Shown: positions 43,960 to 56,600 of the stretch, piece after piece
Position numbering within the stretch: the first letter of the stretch is position 1
Layout: every line of letters starts with the position of its first letter
Assembly (NCBI GenBank): GCA_018716105.1
Contig: DVKH01000025.1
Location: forward strand, 1-64,000
Direction: 5' to 3'
DNA from: Candidatus Fimivivens faecavium
GTDB taxonomy: Bacteria; Bacillota; Clostridia; Oscillospirales; Ruminococcaceae
Length of the DNA stretch: 64,000 nt
The notes under the pieces: generated by a model
Database searches by the model: none
Seen by the model: the letters and a program-made list of their open reading frames with translations, nothing else
What the model was told of the DNA's origin: nothing
Position numbers and translations under genes: made by a program

Positions 43960-45042
43960 GTGGCAGGACAGGAAAAAACAACGGTGGTCAGGGACCTCAT
44001 CGAGCTTGGCAAGAGCAAGGGGAAACTGACGACCAGCGAGATCAACGACGCGCTCGAAGAACTCGATTTTGACGTGGAGCAGGTCGACAAGCTCTATGAA
44101 ACGCTCGAGGGGCTGAACGTCGAGATTGTCGAGAACTATGCCCAGAACATCGAGATCGATTTCCCGCTTCCCGCGGAGGAGGAGCTGGAATCCGCCCTCT
44201 CGGCCGAGGGAATCAGCATTGACGACCCGGTGAAGGTCTACCTGAAGGAAATCGGCCGGGTGGCGCTGCTGTCCTCCGACGAAGAGGTGGAACTCGCCAT
44301 CCGGATGGCGAACGGCGACCCGTACGCGAGAAAACGGCTTTCGGAGGCGAACCTCCGCCTGGTTGTAAGCATCGCAAAGCGCTATGTCGGACGCGGGATG
44401 CAGTTTCTGGACCTGATTCAGGAGGGGAACCTGGGCCTGATCAAGGCGGTTGAGAAGTTCGACCATACCAAGGGCTTCAAGTTCTCAACCTATGCGACCT
44501 GGTGGATCCGACAGGCGATTACCCGCGCGATCGCCGACCAGGCGCGCACCATCCGCATCCCGGTTCACATGGTTGAGACGATCAACAAGGTGAAAAAGGT
44601 CAGCTCCCAGCTCCTGCATAAGAACGGGCACGAGCCGACGGCAGAGGAGATCGCGAAAGAGATCGACATGTCGGTCGACAAGGTGCGCGAGATCATGCGC
44701 GTTGCGCAGGAGCCGGTTTCGCTCGAGACGCCGATCGGCGAGGAGGAGGACAGCCATCTCGGCGATTTCATCCCCGACGACGACGCGCCGGCCCCGGCGG
44801 ACGCCGCCTCGCATATCCTGCTCAAGGAACAGCTTTCCGAAGTGCTGCACACCTTAACGCCGCGGGAGGAAAAGGTTCTCCGCCTGCGGTTCGGCCTTGA
44901 GGACGGACGTTCCCGGACCCTGGAAGAGGTCGGCAAGGAGTTTAACGTCACCCGTGAACGCATCCGCCAGATCGAAGCGAAGGCGCTTCGAAAGCTCCGC
45001 CACCCGAGCCGCTCCAAGAAGCTCCGGGATTTTCTCGACTGA
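43960..45042 (+). CDS. rpoD: Primary RNA polymerase sigma factor (SigA/RpoD)
   Basis: Housekeeping sigma factor, 360 aa, short as in Firmicutes (no long non-conserved insert). Region 1.1 spans about residues 1-75. Region 2: [38 protein letters not shown] and [20 protein letters not shown] (about residues 130-205). Region 3: [12 protein letters not shown]. Region 4 helix-turn-helix: [20 protein letters not shown] near the C-terminus. GTG start with GTAGGAGG eight bases upstream. Its expected targets are the many TTGACA/TATAAT promoters in this window. Confidence 0.98.
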   Translation: MAGQEKTTVVRDLIELGKSKGKLTTSEINDALEELDFDVEQVDKLYETLEGLNVEIVENYAQNIEIDFPLPAEEELESALSAEGISIDDPVKVYLKEIGRVALLSSDEEVELAIRMANGDPYARKRLSEANLRLVVSIAKRYVGRGMQFLDLIQEGNLGLIKAVEKFDHTKGFKFSTYATWWIRQAITRAIADQARTIRIPVHMVETINKVKKVSSQLLHKNGHEPTAEEIAKEIDMSVDKVREIMRVAQEPVSLETPIGEEEDSHLGDFIPDDDAPAPADAASHILLKEQLSEVLHTLTPREEKVLRLRFGLEDGRSRTLEEVGKEFNVTRERIRQIEAKALRKLRHPSRSKKLRDFLD

Positions 45043-45078
45043 TAACCCCCGGCCGGAAGGCCGTTTTAAGGAGTTCCT

Positions 45079-45462
45079 ATGCATATCACGTTGGAAGCCG
45101 ATTACGCTGTCAGGATTGTGAACAGTCTCGCCCAGGCGAAGGGCCGGATGGACGCGAAAAGCGTTTCGGAAAGCACCGGCGTCACCCTCCGCTTTTCGCT
45201 GAAAATTCTGCATAAGCTGGTCTCCGCCGGCATTGTGCGGTCGTATAAGGGAACCCACGGCGGATATGAGCTGGCGCGCCCCGGTTCCGAGATTACGCTG
45301 CGCGATGTAATTGAGACGGTGGAGGGGCCGTATGCCTTCAGCCGCTGCCTCACGCCGGGCTTTACCTGCAGTTGTCCTCCCGACTGTCGATTTCAGGGCG
45401 TTTATGACGATATTTCTGAGATTGTGAGGAAAAAGCTCTCCGAGGTTCATTTCGGCGGCTGA
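45079..45462 (+). CDS. Rrf2-family transcriptional regulator
   Basis: 127 aa. Winged helix: MHITLEADYAVRIVNSLAQA, then VSESTGVTLRFSLKILHKLV and GTHGGYELARPGSEITL, the standard Rrf2 core. After it comes a cysteine cluster RCLTPGFTCSCPPDC (about residues 95-109) that could hold an iron-sulfur cluster as in IscR/NsrR, although the spacing (C-x7-C-x-C-x3-C) differs from IscR. No cysteine desulfurase or scaffold gene is adjacent, so the regulon is elsewhere or unknown. ATG start with AAGGAG seven bases upstream; 36 bases after rpoD. Confidence 0.9.
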   Translation: MHITLEADYAVRIVNSLAQAKGRMDAKSVSESTGVTLRFSLKILHKLVSAGIVRSYKGTHGGYELARPGSEITLRDVIETVEGPYAFSRCLTPGFTCSCPPDCRFQGVYDDISEIVRKKLSEVHFGG

Positions 45463-45521
45463 CCGGGCATATTGATATCAATACATAGCCGCGACACGGC
45501 GGGCCACAGTTTGAGGTGGTT

Positions 45522-47000
45522 ATGAAACGAAAATTTGGAATTTTGGCGCACCTTTCGATGCTGCCTTCTCCCAACGGCATCGGTGCGCTCGGCGCCGATG
45601 CCGTCCGTTTTGTCGACTTTCTCGCAGAGGCGGGGGCCGGGTGGTGGCAGATGCTCCCGCTCGGGCCGACCGGCTGTGGGAATTCGCCCTATCAATCGGA
45701 CTCGGCCTTTGCGGGAAATCCGTTTTTTATCGATCTCGACACCCTCTGTTGGGATGGGCTTCTCTCGCATGAGGACTATCGATCCATCGACTGGGGAAGC
45801 GAACCGTCCCGGGTTGATTACCAAAAGCTCGGCGCATCGAGGGAAATGGTGCTCCGCCGCGCTTTTGAGAACGCCGGAACGTCGCTTGACGGGGAGGTCG
45901 CGGCGTTCGCCGAGGAAAACCGGTACTGGCTCGAGGATTACGCGCTGTTTTGCGCGATTCGAAAGGGGCAGGGCGGGCGGCCGTTTTACGACTGGCCGCA
46001 GCCGCTTCGGGACAGGGAGACGGCTGCGCTTCGCCGGGCGGCGGAAGAATTGGAGGCGGAAACCCGGTTCGTCCGCTTTGTTCAATATGAGTTTCACCGG
46101 CAGTTTTCCCATCTCCGAAGCCATGCGGCGCAGCGGGGAGTCGGCCTCATCGGGGATCTTCCGATCTACCCGGCGGCGGATAGCTGCGACGTCTGGGCGA
46201 ACCGGGAACTCTTTTCGCTGCTTCCGGACGGGAGGCCGGCTTTGGAAGCAGGCGTCCCTCCCGACGCATTTTCGCAGGACGGCCAGCTTTGGGGAAATCC
46301 GGTTTATGACTGGCGCGCAATGAAACAGGCAGACTATTTTTGGTGGAGAAACCGGTTCAAAATGGCAATCTCACGGTTTGATCTAATCCGGATGGATCAC
46401 TTCCGCGGGTTTGACGAATTCTTTGCCGTGCCGTCCGGCGCCGCAAGCGCACGGGATGGCTGTTGGATGCCTGGGCCGGGGATGGAGCTGTTCGATTCGC
46501 TCCAGAGGGAGTTCGGGCCGCTTCCGGTCATCGCGGAGGATCTCGGGATTCTGACCGATTCGGTCCGCCGCCTTCTTTTGGAGACCGGCTTTCCGGGGAT
46601 GCGGGTCCTGCAGTTTGCGTTTACGCCCGGATTTGAGAGCGGCCATCTTCCGCACCGCCACCCGGAAAACGCGGTCTGCTACACCGGCACCCACGACAAC
46701 GATACTGCGGCGGGTTTTCTGGCGGGTCTTGACCCGGAAAGCAGGGATTTCGCTGAGAGCTATCTCAGGCTTTCGGCGCAGGCGCCGGTTTTTGATTTTG
46801 TCTCCTCCGCTTTTGCATCGCCGTGCAATTTATGCATTGTCCCCGTGCAGGACCTGCAAGCGCTCGGAAGCGGGGCGAGGTTCAACACCCCTGGAACGCT
46901 TAACCGTGAAAACTGGTGTTGGAGGCTGGTTCCGGGGCAGCTGGGTGAAACGGACGCGAAAATCCTGCGAAAACTGGGCGGTCTTTACTTTCGGCTTTAA
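45522..47000 (+). CDS. malQ: 4-alpha-glucanotransferase (amylomaltase)
   Basis: Transfers maltosyl and longer units between alpha-1,4-glucans, serving maltodextrin and glycogen metabolism. 492 aa, glycoside hydrolase family 77. Seen: FGILAHLSMLPSPNGIGALG and WQMLPLGPTGCGNSPYQSDS near the N-terminus, IGDLPIYPAADSCDVWANRE, the nucleophile region FDLIRMDHFRGFDEFFAVP (about residue 290), the acid/base Glu in PVIAEDLGILTDSV (about residue 338), and CYTGTHDNDTAAGF. The ATG at 45522 is preferred, with GAGGTGG upstream; a GTG six bases earlier is in frame. No terminator seen downstream. Confidence 0.95.
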   Translation: MKRKFGILAHLSMLPSPNGIGALGADAVRFVDFLAEAGAGWWQMLPLGPTGCGNSPYQSDSAFAGNPFFIDLDTLCWDGLLSHEDYRSIDWGSEPSRVDYQKLGASREMVLRRAFENAGTSLDGEVAAFAEENRYWLEDYALFCAIRKGQGGRPFYDWPQPLRDRETAALRRAAEELEAETRFVRFVQYEFHRQFSHLRSHAAQRGVGLIGDLPIYPAADSCDVWANRELFSLLPDGRPALEAGVPPDAFSQDGQLWGNPVYDWRAMKQADYFWWRNRFKMAISRFDLIRMDHFRGFDEFFAVPSGAASARDGCWMPGPGMELFDSLQREFGPLPVIAEDLGILTDSVRRLLLETGFPGMRVLQFAFTPGFESGHLPHRHPENAVCYTGTHDNDTAAGFLAGLDPESRDFAESYLRLSAQAPVFDFVSSAFASPCNLCIVPVQDLQALGSGARFNTPGTLNRENWCWRLVPGQLGETDAKILRKLGGLYFRL

Positions 47001-47184
47001 TGAAGGATTAACAAAGCAAGTCTGCACCTTGTGTAAATTCTACAATTCCACTGGCTCCGAATCATTTGACAATAAATTGGCGAAACTTAAGAGTCAGACA
47101 AAATAGAGCGTTTATAAGCACATAATTTTATATATTTTTTTGTATCTAAAATGAAGAAAATTCTATTTCTTTTGGCGTGAATTA

Positions 47185-47289
47185 TGCTATAATGTCGGCA
47201 GTACGAAGGGAAACCTGCGTATTGCGGCATCGGAGGCGACGGTGTTTCATATGTTACATACAGAACCCTTCGTAGAGATTGAGGCTGCC
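47185..47289 (+). promoter_or_regulatory. Extended -10 promoter and structured leader of the atp operon
   Basis: TGCTATAAT (47185-47193) is an extended -10; the -35 is poor. The roughly 90-nt leader can close into a long hairpin: TACGAAGGG (47202-47210) pairs with CCCTTCGTA (47266-47274), and GGCAG (47197-47201) with CTGCC (47285-47289). That leaves the GAGG ribosome binding site (47281-47284) in an internal loop just before the atpZ ATG. Such a fold could modulate translation of the first gene. Confidence 0.5.
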
Positions 47290-47291
47290 GT

Positions 47292-47540
47292 ATGAGAGAC
47301 GGACGACAGAAGTATGCGGCGCTGAAAAACCTGGTTATTTTATCCCAGTTCGGTTTGTCGCTCGTTTTGCCGATGGTGCTCCTGCTGTACGGCTCGCTCT
47401 GGTTGAGGGAGCGGTTCGGCCTAGGCTCCTGGATCACGCTGATCGCGCTGCTGCTGTCGATCCTTTCCTGGATCTCGACCGTCAGTTCGTTCATGCGCTA
47501 TGCGCTGGGAGAGGCAAAAAAGGGTGAACAGAAGAAGTGA
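47292..47540 (+). CDS. AtpZ/AtpI-family small membrane protein
   Basis: 82 aa with two transmembrane segments (NLVILSQFGLSLVLPMVLLLYG and WITLIALLLSILSWISTVSS). Proteins of this type precede the ATP synthase a subunit in many anaerobes and are thought to help Mg2+/Ca2+ handling or c-ring assembly. ATG with GAGG seven bases upstream, inside the leader structure. First gene of the operon. Confidence 0.85.
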   Translation: MRDGRQKYAALKNLVILSQFGLSLVLPMVLLLYGSLWLRERFGLGSWITLIALLLSILSWISTVSSFMRYALGEAKKGEQKK

Positions 47541-47600
47541 GGACGGAAAACTGGTTCCCGATTGTCCGCCTTATACTTGGAAAGGGGGATGGTCTGCCCC

Positions 47601-47978
47601 GTGAAAATCGCCCTTGAAGAGCTGAAAAAACGCTTCGGCTGGATTTTTCTGCTTTGTGCGGCGGCGCTCATCGTATCGTTTTGCCTTGGAAAATTTGATT
47701 TTGCCATGCTTTTCGGCGTCCTGTCCGGGACCGTCTGGGGCTGTGCTGAATTTCTGTGGATGGGGTGCACAGTGGAATCAGCCCTCAAAAGGGGCGCCAA
47801 AAAGGCAGCGTCCGCAATGAGGACGAACTATTTGGCCCGCCTTGCGGCGACCGGCGTGGCTGTTTACCTCTCGTTTAACATTCCGTTTATAAACCCGGCT
47901 GGGTTTATAATATCGCTGTTTTTCCCGCGCATCTCTATTTATCTCAACGCTATTTTCAGAAAGGGGGGTAGGAATTGA
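47601..47978 (+). CDS. atpI: ATP synthase subunit I (AtpI-like)
   Basis: About 125 aa integral membrane protein with four hydrophobic segments (FGWIFLLCAAALIVSFCLG, FAMLFGVLSGTVWGCAEFLW, LAATGVAVYLSFNIPF, FIISLFFPRISIYLNAIF). This topology and position directly before atpB fit the AtpI assembly factor, which helps build the c ring. Start uncertain: GTG at 47601 follows GGAAAGGGGG by about 12 bases; ATG at 47589 directly abuts that site and TTG at 47562 is also in frame. The end overlaps atpB by 4 bp. Confidence 0.8.
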   Translation: MKIALEELKKRFGWIFLLCAAALIVSFCLGKFDFAMLFGVLSGTVWGCAEFLWMGCTVESALKRGAKKAASAMRTNYLARLAATGVAVYLSFNIPFINPAGFIISLFFPRISIYLNAIFRKGGRN

Positions 47979-48679
47979 ACGGCCCTCAAATTCTTTTTGT
48001 GATTCCAATCCTAGGCGGGATACCGGTTACAGAAACGGTCCGCAACTCGTGGATTGCAATGGCGGTGATTTTCTTAGTCGCGCTGTGGCTCGCTTCGGGA
48101 CTAAAAAAGGTTCCCGGACGCAAGCAGGCAGTGGCGGAACTTGCTGTCAATACGATCTATAACCTTGTCGGCAACACGATGGGGAAAGACAAGCTCTATT
48201 TCGCGCCGTATATGGGCACTTTGTTTGTCTTTTCTCTCTGTTCCAGCCTGTTGAGCCTTTTTGGCTTTCGGCCGCCGACGGGAGACCTCAATACCACGAT
48301 GTGCTGGGCGCTGATCACATTTGGAATGATCCAGGTGTTCGGCGTGAAGTCGAAAGGTCTTTATGCGAAGCTCCACACGTTGATTGAGCCGATGCCGCTG
48401 ATGTTTCCGCTCAATTTCATCGGCGAATTTTCGAATCCGGTTTCGATGATGTTCCGTCACTTTGGCAACATAGCGGCCGGTATTGCGATCACGTCGCTTC
48501 TTTACAGCGGATTGGCGGCGGCTTCGAACATTTTGCTCGGTTGGTTCACCAGTATTCCGATTCTGCAGCTCGGCATCCCTGCAATTCTCTCAGTTTACTT
48601 CGATTTGTTCACAAGCTGCCTGCAGCCGTATATCTTCATCATGCTGACCATGGTCTATGTTTCGAACAGCATGGAATGA
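47975..48679 (+). CDS. atpB: ATP synthase F0 subunit a
   Basis: Stator subunit that forms the two ion half-channels against the c ring, 234 aa, five to six transmembrane helices. The essential Arg is present in MMFRHFGNIAAG (about residue 167), and the C-terminal helix is LQPYIFIMLTMVYVSNS. TTG start overlapping the atpI stop by 4 bp, with GGGGGTAGG upstream. Sequence is of the type found with sodium-coupled c subunits in clostridia, but ion choice is better read from atpE. Confidence 0.95.
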   Translation: MNGPQILFVIPILGGIPVTETVRNSWIAMAVIFLVALWLASGLKKVPGRKQAVAELAVNTIYNLVGNTMGKDKLYFAPYMGTLFVFSLCSSLLSLFGFRPPTGDLNTTMCWALITFGMIQVFGVKSKGLYAKLHTLIEPMPLMFPLNFIGEFSNPVSMMFRHFGNIAAGIAITSLLYSGLAAASNILLGWFTSIPILQLGIPAILSVYFDLFTSCLQPYIFIMLTMVYVSNSME

Positions 48680-48739
48680 CAGTTTCGGCGCAGTAATCAA
48701 CAAAGTTTCTGTTCGCCGCCCACGGCGGTATGTTCGTAA

Positions 48740-49015
<276 letters not shown>

Positions 49016-49097
49016 TCAAATTGGAGCTGACGCCCGCGGTGAAATCAGGCCGCTTTGGCCCGCGCGCGGGCAAATACCTTACGAAAGGAGGATACGA

Positions 49098-49619
49098 ATG
49101 CTACAAGCGGGAGACTACATGCAGTTTGTATCGATCGACTGGACGCTTGTGTTCCAGCTCTGCAACACGCTGATCCTTTTTCTCCTTTTGAAGAAGTTTT
49201 TCTTCAAACCTGTCAAAGCGATGATTGATTCCCGTGCGAAAGAGGTCTCCGACACCTTTGCAAAGGCGGACGCCGCGAAAGCGGAGGCGGCCCAGCTCAA
49301 GGCGAAGTATGAAGAAAGCCTTCGCTCGGCGAGGGAAGAGGCCGGCCAGATTGTGAAAAGCGCGCGGACAAGAGCGCAGAAGAGCGCGGATGAAATTGTC
49401 AGCGAGGCCCAGGCTAAGGCGTCGGATCTTCAGCTCCGCGCCCAGGAAGAGATCGTTCAGGAGAAAAAGCGTGCGATGGGCGAGCTTCAGAGCGAGATCG
49501 GAAGTATGGCCGTGATGATAGCATCAAAGATCGTCGAAAAGGATATGAATGAAGCGGATCATGAGAAACTGATCCAGGAATTCATCAGAGAGTTGGGTGA
49601 CGAGTCATGGAAAGCGTAG
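49098..49619 (+). CDS. atpF: ATP synthase F0 subunit b
   Basis: Peripheral stalk subunit, 173 aa. One N-terminal membrane helix (LVFQLCNTLILFLLLKKFFF, about residues 16-35) followed by a long Ala/Glu/Lys-rich coiled coil to the end. ATG start with AAAGGAGG eight bases upstream. Its last 13 bases overlap atpH, as often seen. Confidence 0.95.
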   Translation: MLQAGDYMQFVSIDWTLVFQLCNTLILFLLLKKFFFKPVKAMIDSRAKEVSDTFAKADAAKAEAAQLKAKYEESLRSAREEAGQIVKSARTRAQKSADEIVSEAQAKASDLQLRAQEEIVQEKKRAMGELQSEIGSMAVMIASKIVEKDMNEADHEKLIQEFIRELGDESWKA

Positions 49620-50152
49620 TTGCGAACCGATATGCGACAGCGCTCTATGGGGTTGCCCGCGAGGACGGCAGCGAGCGTGAACTGTTCGATGAACTGGAAG
49701 CCGTAGACGTCCTGATGCGCGAAAACCCCGAGCTGTTAAAGCTCCTCGGCGCGCCGACCCTCCCGAAGGCCAAACGGTGCGAAATCCTCGACCGCGTTTT
49801 TACCGGCCGGATTTCTGCGACACTTTTGAATTTTCTTAAAATTCTCGCAGAAAAAAGGCGTATTAATCATTGGCAGGGCGTGGTCGGCGAATACCGGAGG
49901 CTCTATTACGAACAGCACAACATCGCGGTAGCCCGGGTTACGACAGCCCGTCCGCTCAGCGAGGAGCTGGAATCCTCCATCCGCGAAAAGCTCTCACAGA
50001 CAATCGGAAAACAGATTGTGCTGGAGAAAAAGGTGGATGCGTCGATTCTCGGCGGCGTTGTGCTCGACTTTGATGGCGAGCGGATGGACACCTCGGTCCG
50101 GACCCAGCTCGGCAAAATCAGAAAACAGATATTATCCAATGGAATCGCATAA
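49607..50152 (+). CDS. atpH: ATP synthase F1 subunit delta
   Basis: Connects the peripheral stalk to the top of the F1 head, 181 aa. N-terminal six-helix domain begins VANRYATALYGVAREDG; the C-terminal part has the conserved KVDASILGGVVLDFDGERMD (about residue 145). Overlaps atpF by 13 bp and ends 18 bases before the atpA ATG. Confidence 0.95.
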   Translation: MESVVANRYATALYGVAREDGSERELFDELEAVDVLMRENPELLKLLGAPTLPKAKRCEILDRVFTGRISATLLNFLKILAEKRRINHWQGVVGEYRRLYYEQHNIAVARVTTARPLSEELESSIREKLSQTIGKQIVLEKKVDASILGGVVLDFDGERMDTSVRTQLGKIRKQILSNGIA

Positions 50153-51682
<1,530 letters not shown>

Positions 51683-51706
51683 TTTGGAAATGAGGAGGGA
51701 AGGCCT

Positions 51707-53984
<2,278 letters not shown>

Positions 53985-53987
53985 CCC

Positions 53988-54398
53988 ATGGCAACCCCCT
54001 TTCCACTGAAGATTGTCACTCCGCACGGATTGGCCTTCGACGGCGAAGTGACGATACTGGTGGTCCGTACCACCGAGGGCTACGCGGGCATCATGAAGGG
54101 CCATACCAACTATATGGCCGCGATCGATGTCGGGAAGCTGACGGTCAGCCTGCCGGATAAAGAAAAACGCATCGGCGCCGTGTCGGGAGGCTTTGTCAGC
54201 GTGGTCGACGGCAAGGCCGTCGTCTCGGCAATCACCTTTGAGTGGGCCGAGGAAATTGACGTGGAGCGCGCTAAGGCGGCGAAGGATAAAGCGGAGTCGC
54301 TGCTCGCGATCAAGGAATCCGAAAACGATGAGAAGGTTGCGCGGGCGAAGCTGCGCCGCGCGCTTAATCGAATCGACATCGGAAGCGTCGGCAGATAA
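53988..54398 (+). CDS. atpC: ATP synthase F1 subunit epsilon
   Basis: Rotor subunit that couples gamma to the c ring and can inhibit ATP hydrolysis, 136 aa. N-terminal beta sandwich (LKIVTPHGLAFDGEVTILVV, then GYAGIMKGHTNYMAAIDVGK) and two C-terminal helices (about residues 90-133). ATG with AGGGGGTG eight bases upstream. Last gene of the atp operon. Confidence 0.95.
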   Translation: MATPFPLKIVTPHGLAFDGEVTILVVRTTEGYAGIMKGHTNYMAAIDVGKLTVSLPDKEKRIGAVSGGFVSVVDGKAVVSAITFEWAEEIDVERAKAAKDKAESLLAIKESENDEKVARAKLRRALNRIDIGSVGR

Positions 54399-54402
54399 CG
54401 GA

Positions 54403-54439
54403 AAAAGCGGAGCGTTGGATTTTCCAACGCTCCGCTTTT
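54403..54439 (+). terminator. Terminator of the atp operon
   Basis: A perfect 17-bp stem (AAAAGCGGAGCGTTGGA and complement) with a 3-base loop, ending in TTTT; works for both strands between convergent genes. Confidence 0.92.
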
Positions 54440-54478
54440 GACTTTAATGTATAAAATCTGAGCGCTTTTTAGCTCTGC

Positions 54479-55828
54479 CTACCGGGAAGAGGAGCCGCTG
54501 ATCCATTTTCGGAGGGTGATTTGATAGAGCAGGGCGGCCAGCAGGAGCGAGAGCAGGTCCGCAAGCGGCTGTGCCCAGACCAGTCCGTCCCTTCCGAACA
54601 GAAAATGGAGCGCGAACAGTGCGGGGACATAGATCAATCCCTGGCGGCAGATGGAGATGATCAGCGAGGGGAGCGCTGCCCCCATCGCCTGAAGGGCGTT
54701 GATCAATACATAGAGGACGCCGAAGGCCGCGCCGGTCGTGAGCAGGATTTTGGAAAAGGCGACGCCGTATTCCATCGCCGCAGGATCGGTGAGAAACGCG
54801 CCGACGAGCGGTTCGGCGAATAGATAACTTAAGGCGGTCAAAGTCACGCCGAGTCCCAGCGCGAACCATAGGGAGAAGCGCATGACCGCCCGAAAGCGCT
54901 GCCAATCCTTTGCGCCGACGCAATAGCCGAGGAGGGGCTGCACCCCCTGGCCGAGTCCGAGCGCGAACATCGCAATGATCATCGTGACCTTCATTGACAC
55001 GCCGATTGCGGCCACCGCGAGATCGCCGTAGCCGGCCATGAGGCCGTTGACCACAACCTGGGATACGCTCATCAGAAGACTGCCGAGAGAGGCGGGGATT
55101 CCGATTGCGAGGACGCCGCTGCAAACCTTTTCGCGGATGGTGAAATCACGCGGCCGGATGCTGAGCGTCGATTTTCCGCGCCAGAAGTAGATGAGATAGT
55201 AGAGTGCGGCGGCGATATTTCCGATCACGGTCGCAATCGCGGCGCCGGCGATTTCCCAGTTCAACCAAAGGATCATGATCGGGTCGAGCGCGACGTTGAC
55301 CAGATTTCCGATCAGCATCCCCATCATGGCGACGGCGGAGCGTCCCTCTGCGCGGATGACGTTGGAAAAGCAGTTCCCGATCAGCACAAACGGCCCGCAG
55401 AGCGAGACAATTTCGAGATAGCGCCTGGCGTATTCCATTGTATCCGCGCTGGCGCCGATCCAAAGGAGCATCCGATCCATCAGGATCCAGAACAGAATGG
55501 TAAAAACGATTCCGACGGCCACACAGGCCCACATGCAAAAGGACGAGACTTTTTTGGCATAATCGCCGCGCCCTTCACCGAGCGCGCGGGAAATTACCGA
55601 GGTGCCGCCCATGCCGAAAAGTGTGCCGAGCGCCATAAAGATCAGGAAGACCGGCGTTGCGACCGAGACCGCCGCGACCTGCAGGTCGTCGTTGGTTTGG
55701 CCGATGAAAAAGGTGTCGGCCAGATTGTAGATCAGCACCATAATCATCGCTGCAATGGCCGGAACGCTGTTTCGAAGGACCTGTTTCGAAACAGAAGCGG
55801 CGCTGTTTTGATTTTGTTTCACCCGCAT
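54479..55828 (-). CDS. MATE-family efflux transporter, MarR-linked
   Basis: Cation-coupled multidrug exporter, 449 aa, twelve predicted transmembrane helices in two similar halves. N-terminal half begins VPAIAAMIMVLIYNLADTFF, with GGTSVISRALGEGR as the loop typical of the DinF-like branch. The ATG at 55828 with GGAGG upstream is preferred to a TTG one codon earlier. Downstream partner of the MarR gene; a copy of the MarR-type operator lies 18 bases upstream of the start. Confidence 0.92.
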   Translation of the reverse strand: MRVKQNQNSAASVSKQVLRNSVPAIAAMIMVLIYNLADTFFIGQTNDDLQVAAVSVATPVFLIFMALGTLFGMGGTSVISRALGEGRGDYAKKVSSFCMWACVAVGIVFTILFWILMDRMLLWIGASADTMEYARRYLEIVSLCGPFVLIGNCFSNVIRAEGRSAVAMMGMLIGNLVNVALDPIMILWLNWEIAGAAIATVIGNIAAALYYLIYFWRGKSTLSIRPRDFTIREKVCSGVLAIGIPASLGSLLMSVSQVVVNGLMAGYGDLAVAAIGVSMKVTMIIAMFALGLGQGVQPLLGYCVGAKDWQRFRAVMRFSLWFALGLGVTLTALSYLFAEPLVGAFLTDPAAMEYGVAFSKILLTTGAAFGVLYVLINALQAMGAALPSLIISICRQGLIYVPALFALHFLFGRDGLVWAQPLADLLSLLLAALLYQITLRKWISGSSSR

Positions 55829-55845
55829 CAAAAGACCTCCAATAT

Positions 55846-55857
55846 ATAGCGTGCTAT
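55846..55857. promoter_or_regulatory. MarR-type operator before the MATE gene
   Basis: ATAGCGTGCTAT, arms ATAGC/GCTAT perfect. It is the same motif as the two sites at the marR promoter and overlaps a TATATT box, so the pump may also have its own repressible promoter. Confidence 0.6.
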
Positions 55858-55899
55858 TAATTTGAGCTGAAAAGGTTCCGTTAGCAATTCATCCCATAT

Positions 55900-56325
55900 T
55901 CACCGGACATTTTCATAGACAGTTTCAAGCGCGGAGCGGAATGCCGCAATCTCTTCAGGCGACAGATTTTTTACGATCATCGCTTCCATTTGCTTTTGGT
56001 GATTGATCTCCCGATGGCAAAGCTCCATTCCTGATGAGGTCAGCGAAATATTCTTGATCCGCCGGTCGAGACGATCCACCGACGACACGATGAGTTTTTT
56101 CTGCTCCAGCCGCTTCAGGATTCCCACCACCGTCGGCTGCGAGACCTGAAAGTGACTTTCAAAATCTTTTGCAGGGATTTCGGATTCCCCGCGCTCCAGG
56201 AGATACATCAGAAAACGGGCCTGGGAGAGGGTGAGTCCGCTATTCTTCAGATCGTGGTTCGCTCTTTTTTCAATGGCGTCGTGTATCTGTTTAAGAAGCA
56301 TGCCGCAGTCTGGCCGAGGAATCAT
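55900..56325 (-). CDS. MarR-family transcriptional regulator
   Basis: 141 aa dimeric repressor. Winged helix from about residue 45 (IPAKDFESHFQVSQPTVVGI, then LEQKKLIVSSVDRLDRRIKN with the wing Asp-Arg pair). N- and C-terminal helices form the dimer interface. Likely controls itself and the downstream MATE pump through three ATAGNNTGCTRT sites. ATG start with GAGGCGG about seven bases upstream. Confidence 0.93.
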   Translation of the reverse strand: MIPRPDCGMLLKQIHDAIEKRANHDLKNSGLTLSQARFLMYLLERGESEIPAKDFESHFQVSQPTVVGILKRLEQKKLIVSSVDRLDRRIKNISLTSSGMELCHREINHQKQMEAMIVKNLSPEEIAAFRSALETVYENVR

Positions 56326-56345
56326 GACAATACCGCCTCAAATCA

Positions 56346-56397
56346 ATAGTATGCTATTATTATAAACGGATTTTTACTCGTGTCAATAGCGTGCTGT
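56346..56397 (-). promoter_or_regulatory. Consensus marR promoter flanked by two operators
   Basis: On the minus strand: TTGACA (56381-56386), 16 bp, TATAAT (56359-56364). ATAGTATGCTAT (56346-56357) lies just after the -10, and ATAGCGTGCTGT (56386-56397) overlaps the -35. The sites are 40 bp apart, about four helical turns, fitting autorepression by MarR. Confidence 0.75.
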
Positions 56398-56549
56398 TGA
56401 TTGGGCTGAAAATTTACAATTCGTTTGCAGATGTTGCGGGCTTAAAGCCACGCAGGCTTGCAGGGGAAAGAAAAGGCGCGCAGCGGCTTGAATACCGGCA
56501 GTGCCCTTATTATTTTCGATCCAAATCGGCCGCCAGTTTTTGCCATGTG

Positions 56550-56581
56550 AAAAGGCCCTTCGGTAAACCGAAGAGCCTTTT
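56550..56581. terminator. Terminator of the spore protein gene
   Basis: A 15-bp stem with one mismatch (AAAAGGCCCTTCGGT with ACCGAAGAGCCTTTT), 20 bases past the stop. The 56403-56549 interval otherwise holds nothing recognised. Confidence 0.8.
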
Positions 56582-56600
56582 CGAAGAGAGGAAGAACTTC

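Noticed and set aside
47060..47110. TTGACA at about 47066 as an atp promoter
   Set aside because: No -10 at a workable distance; the extended -10 at 47185 is better.
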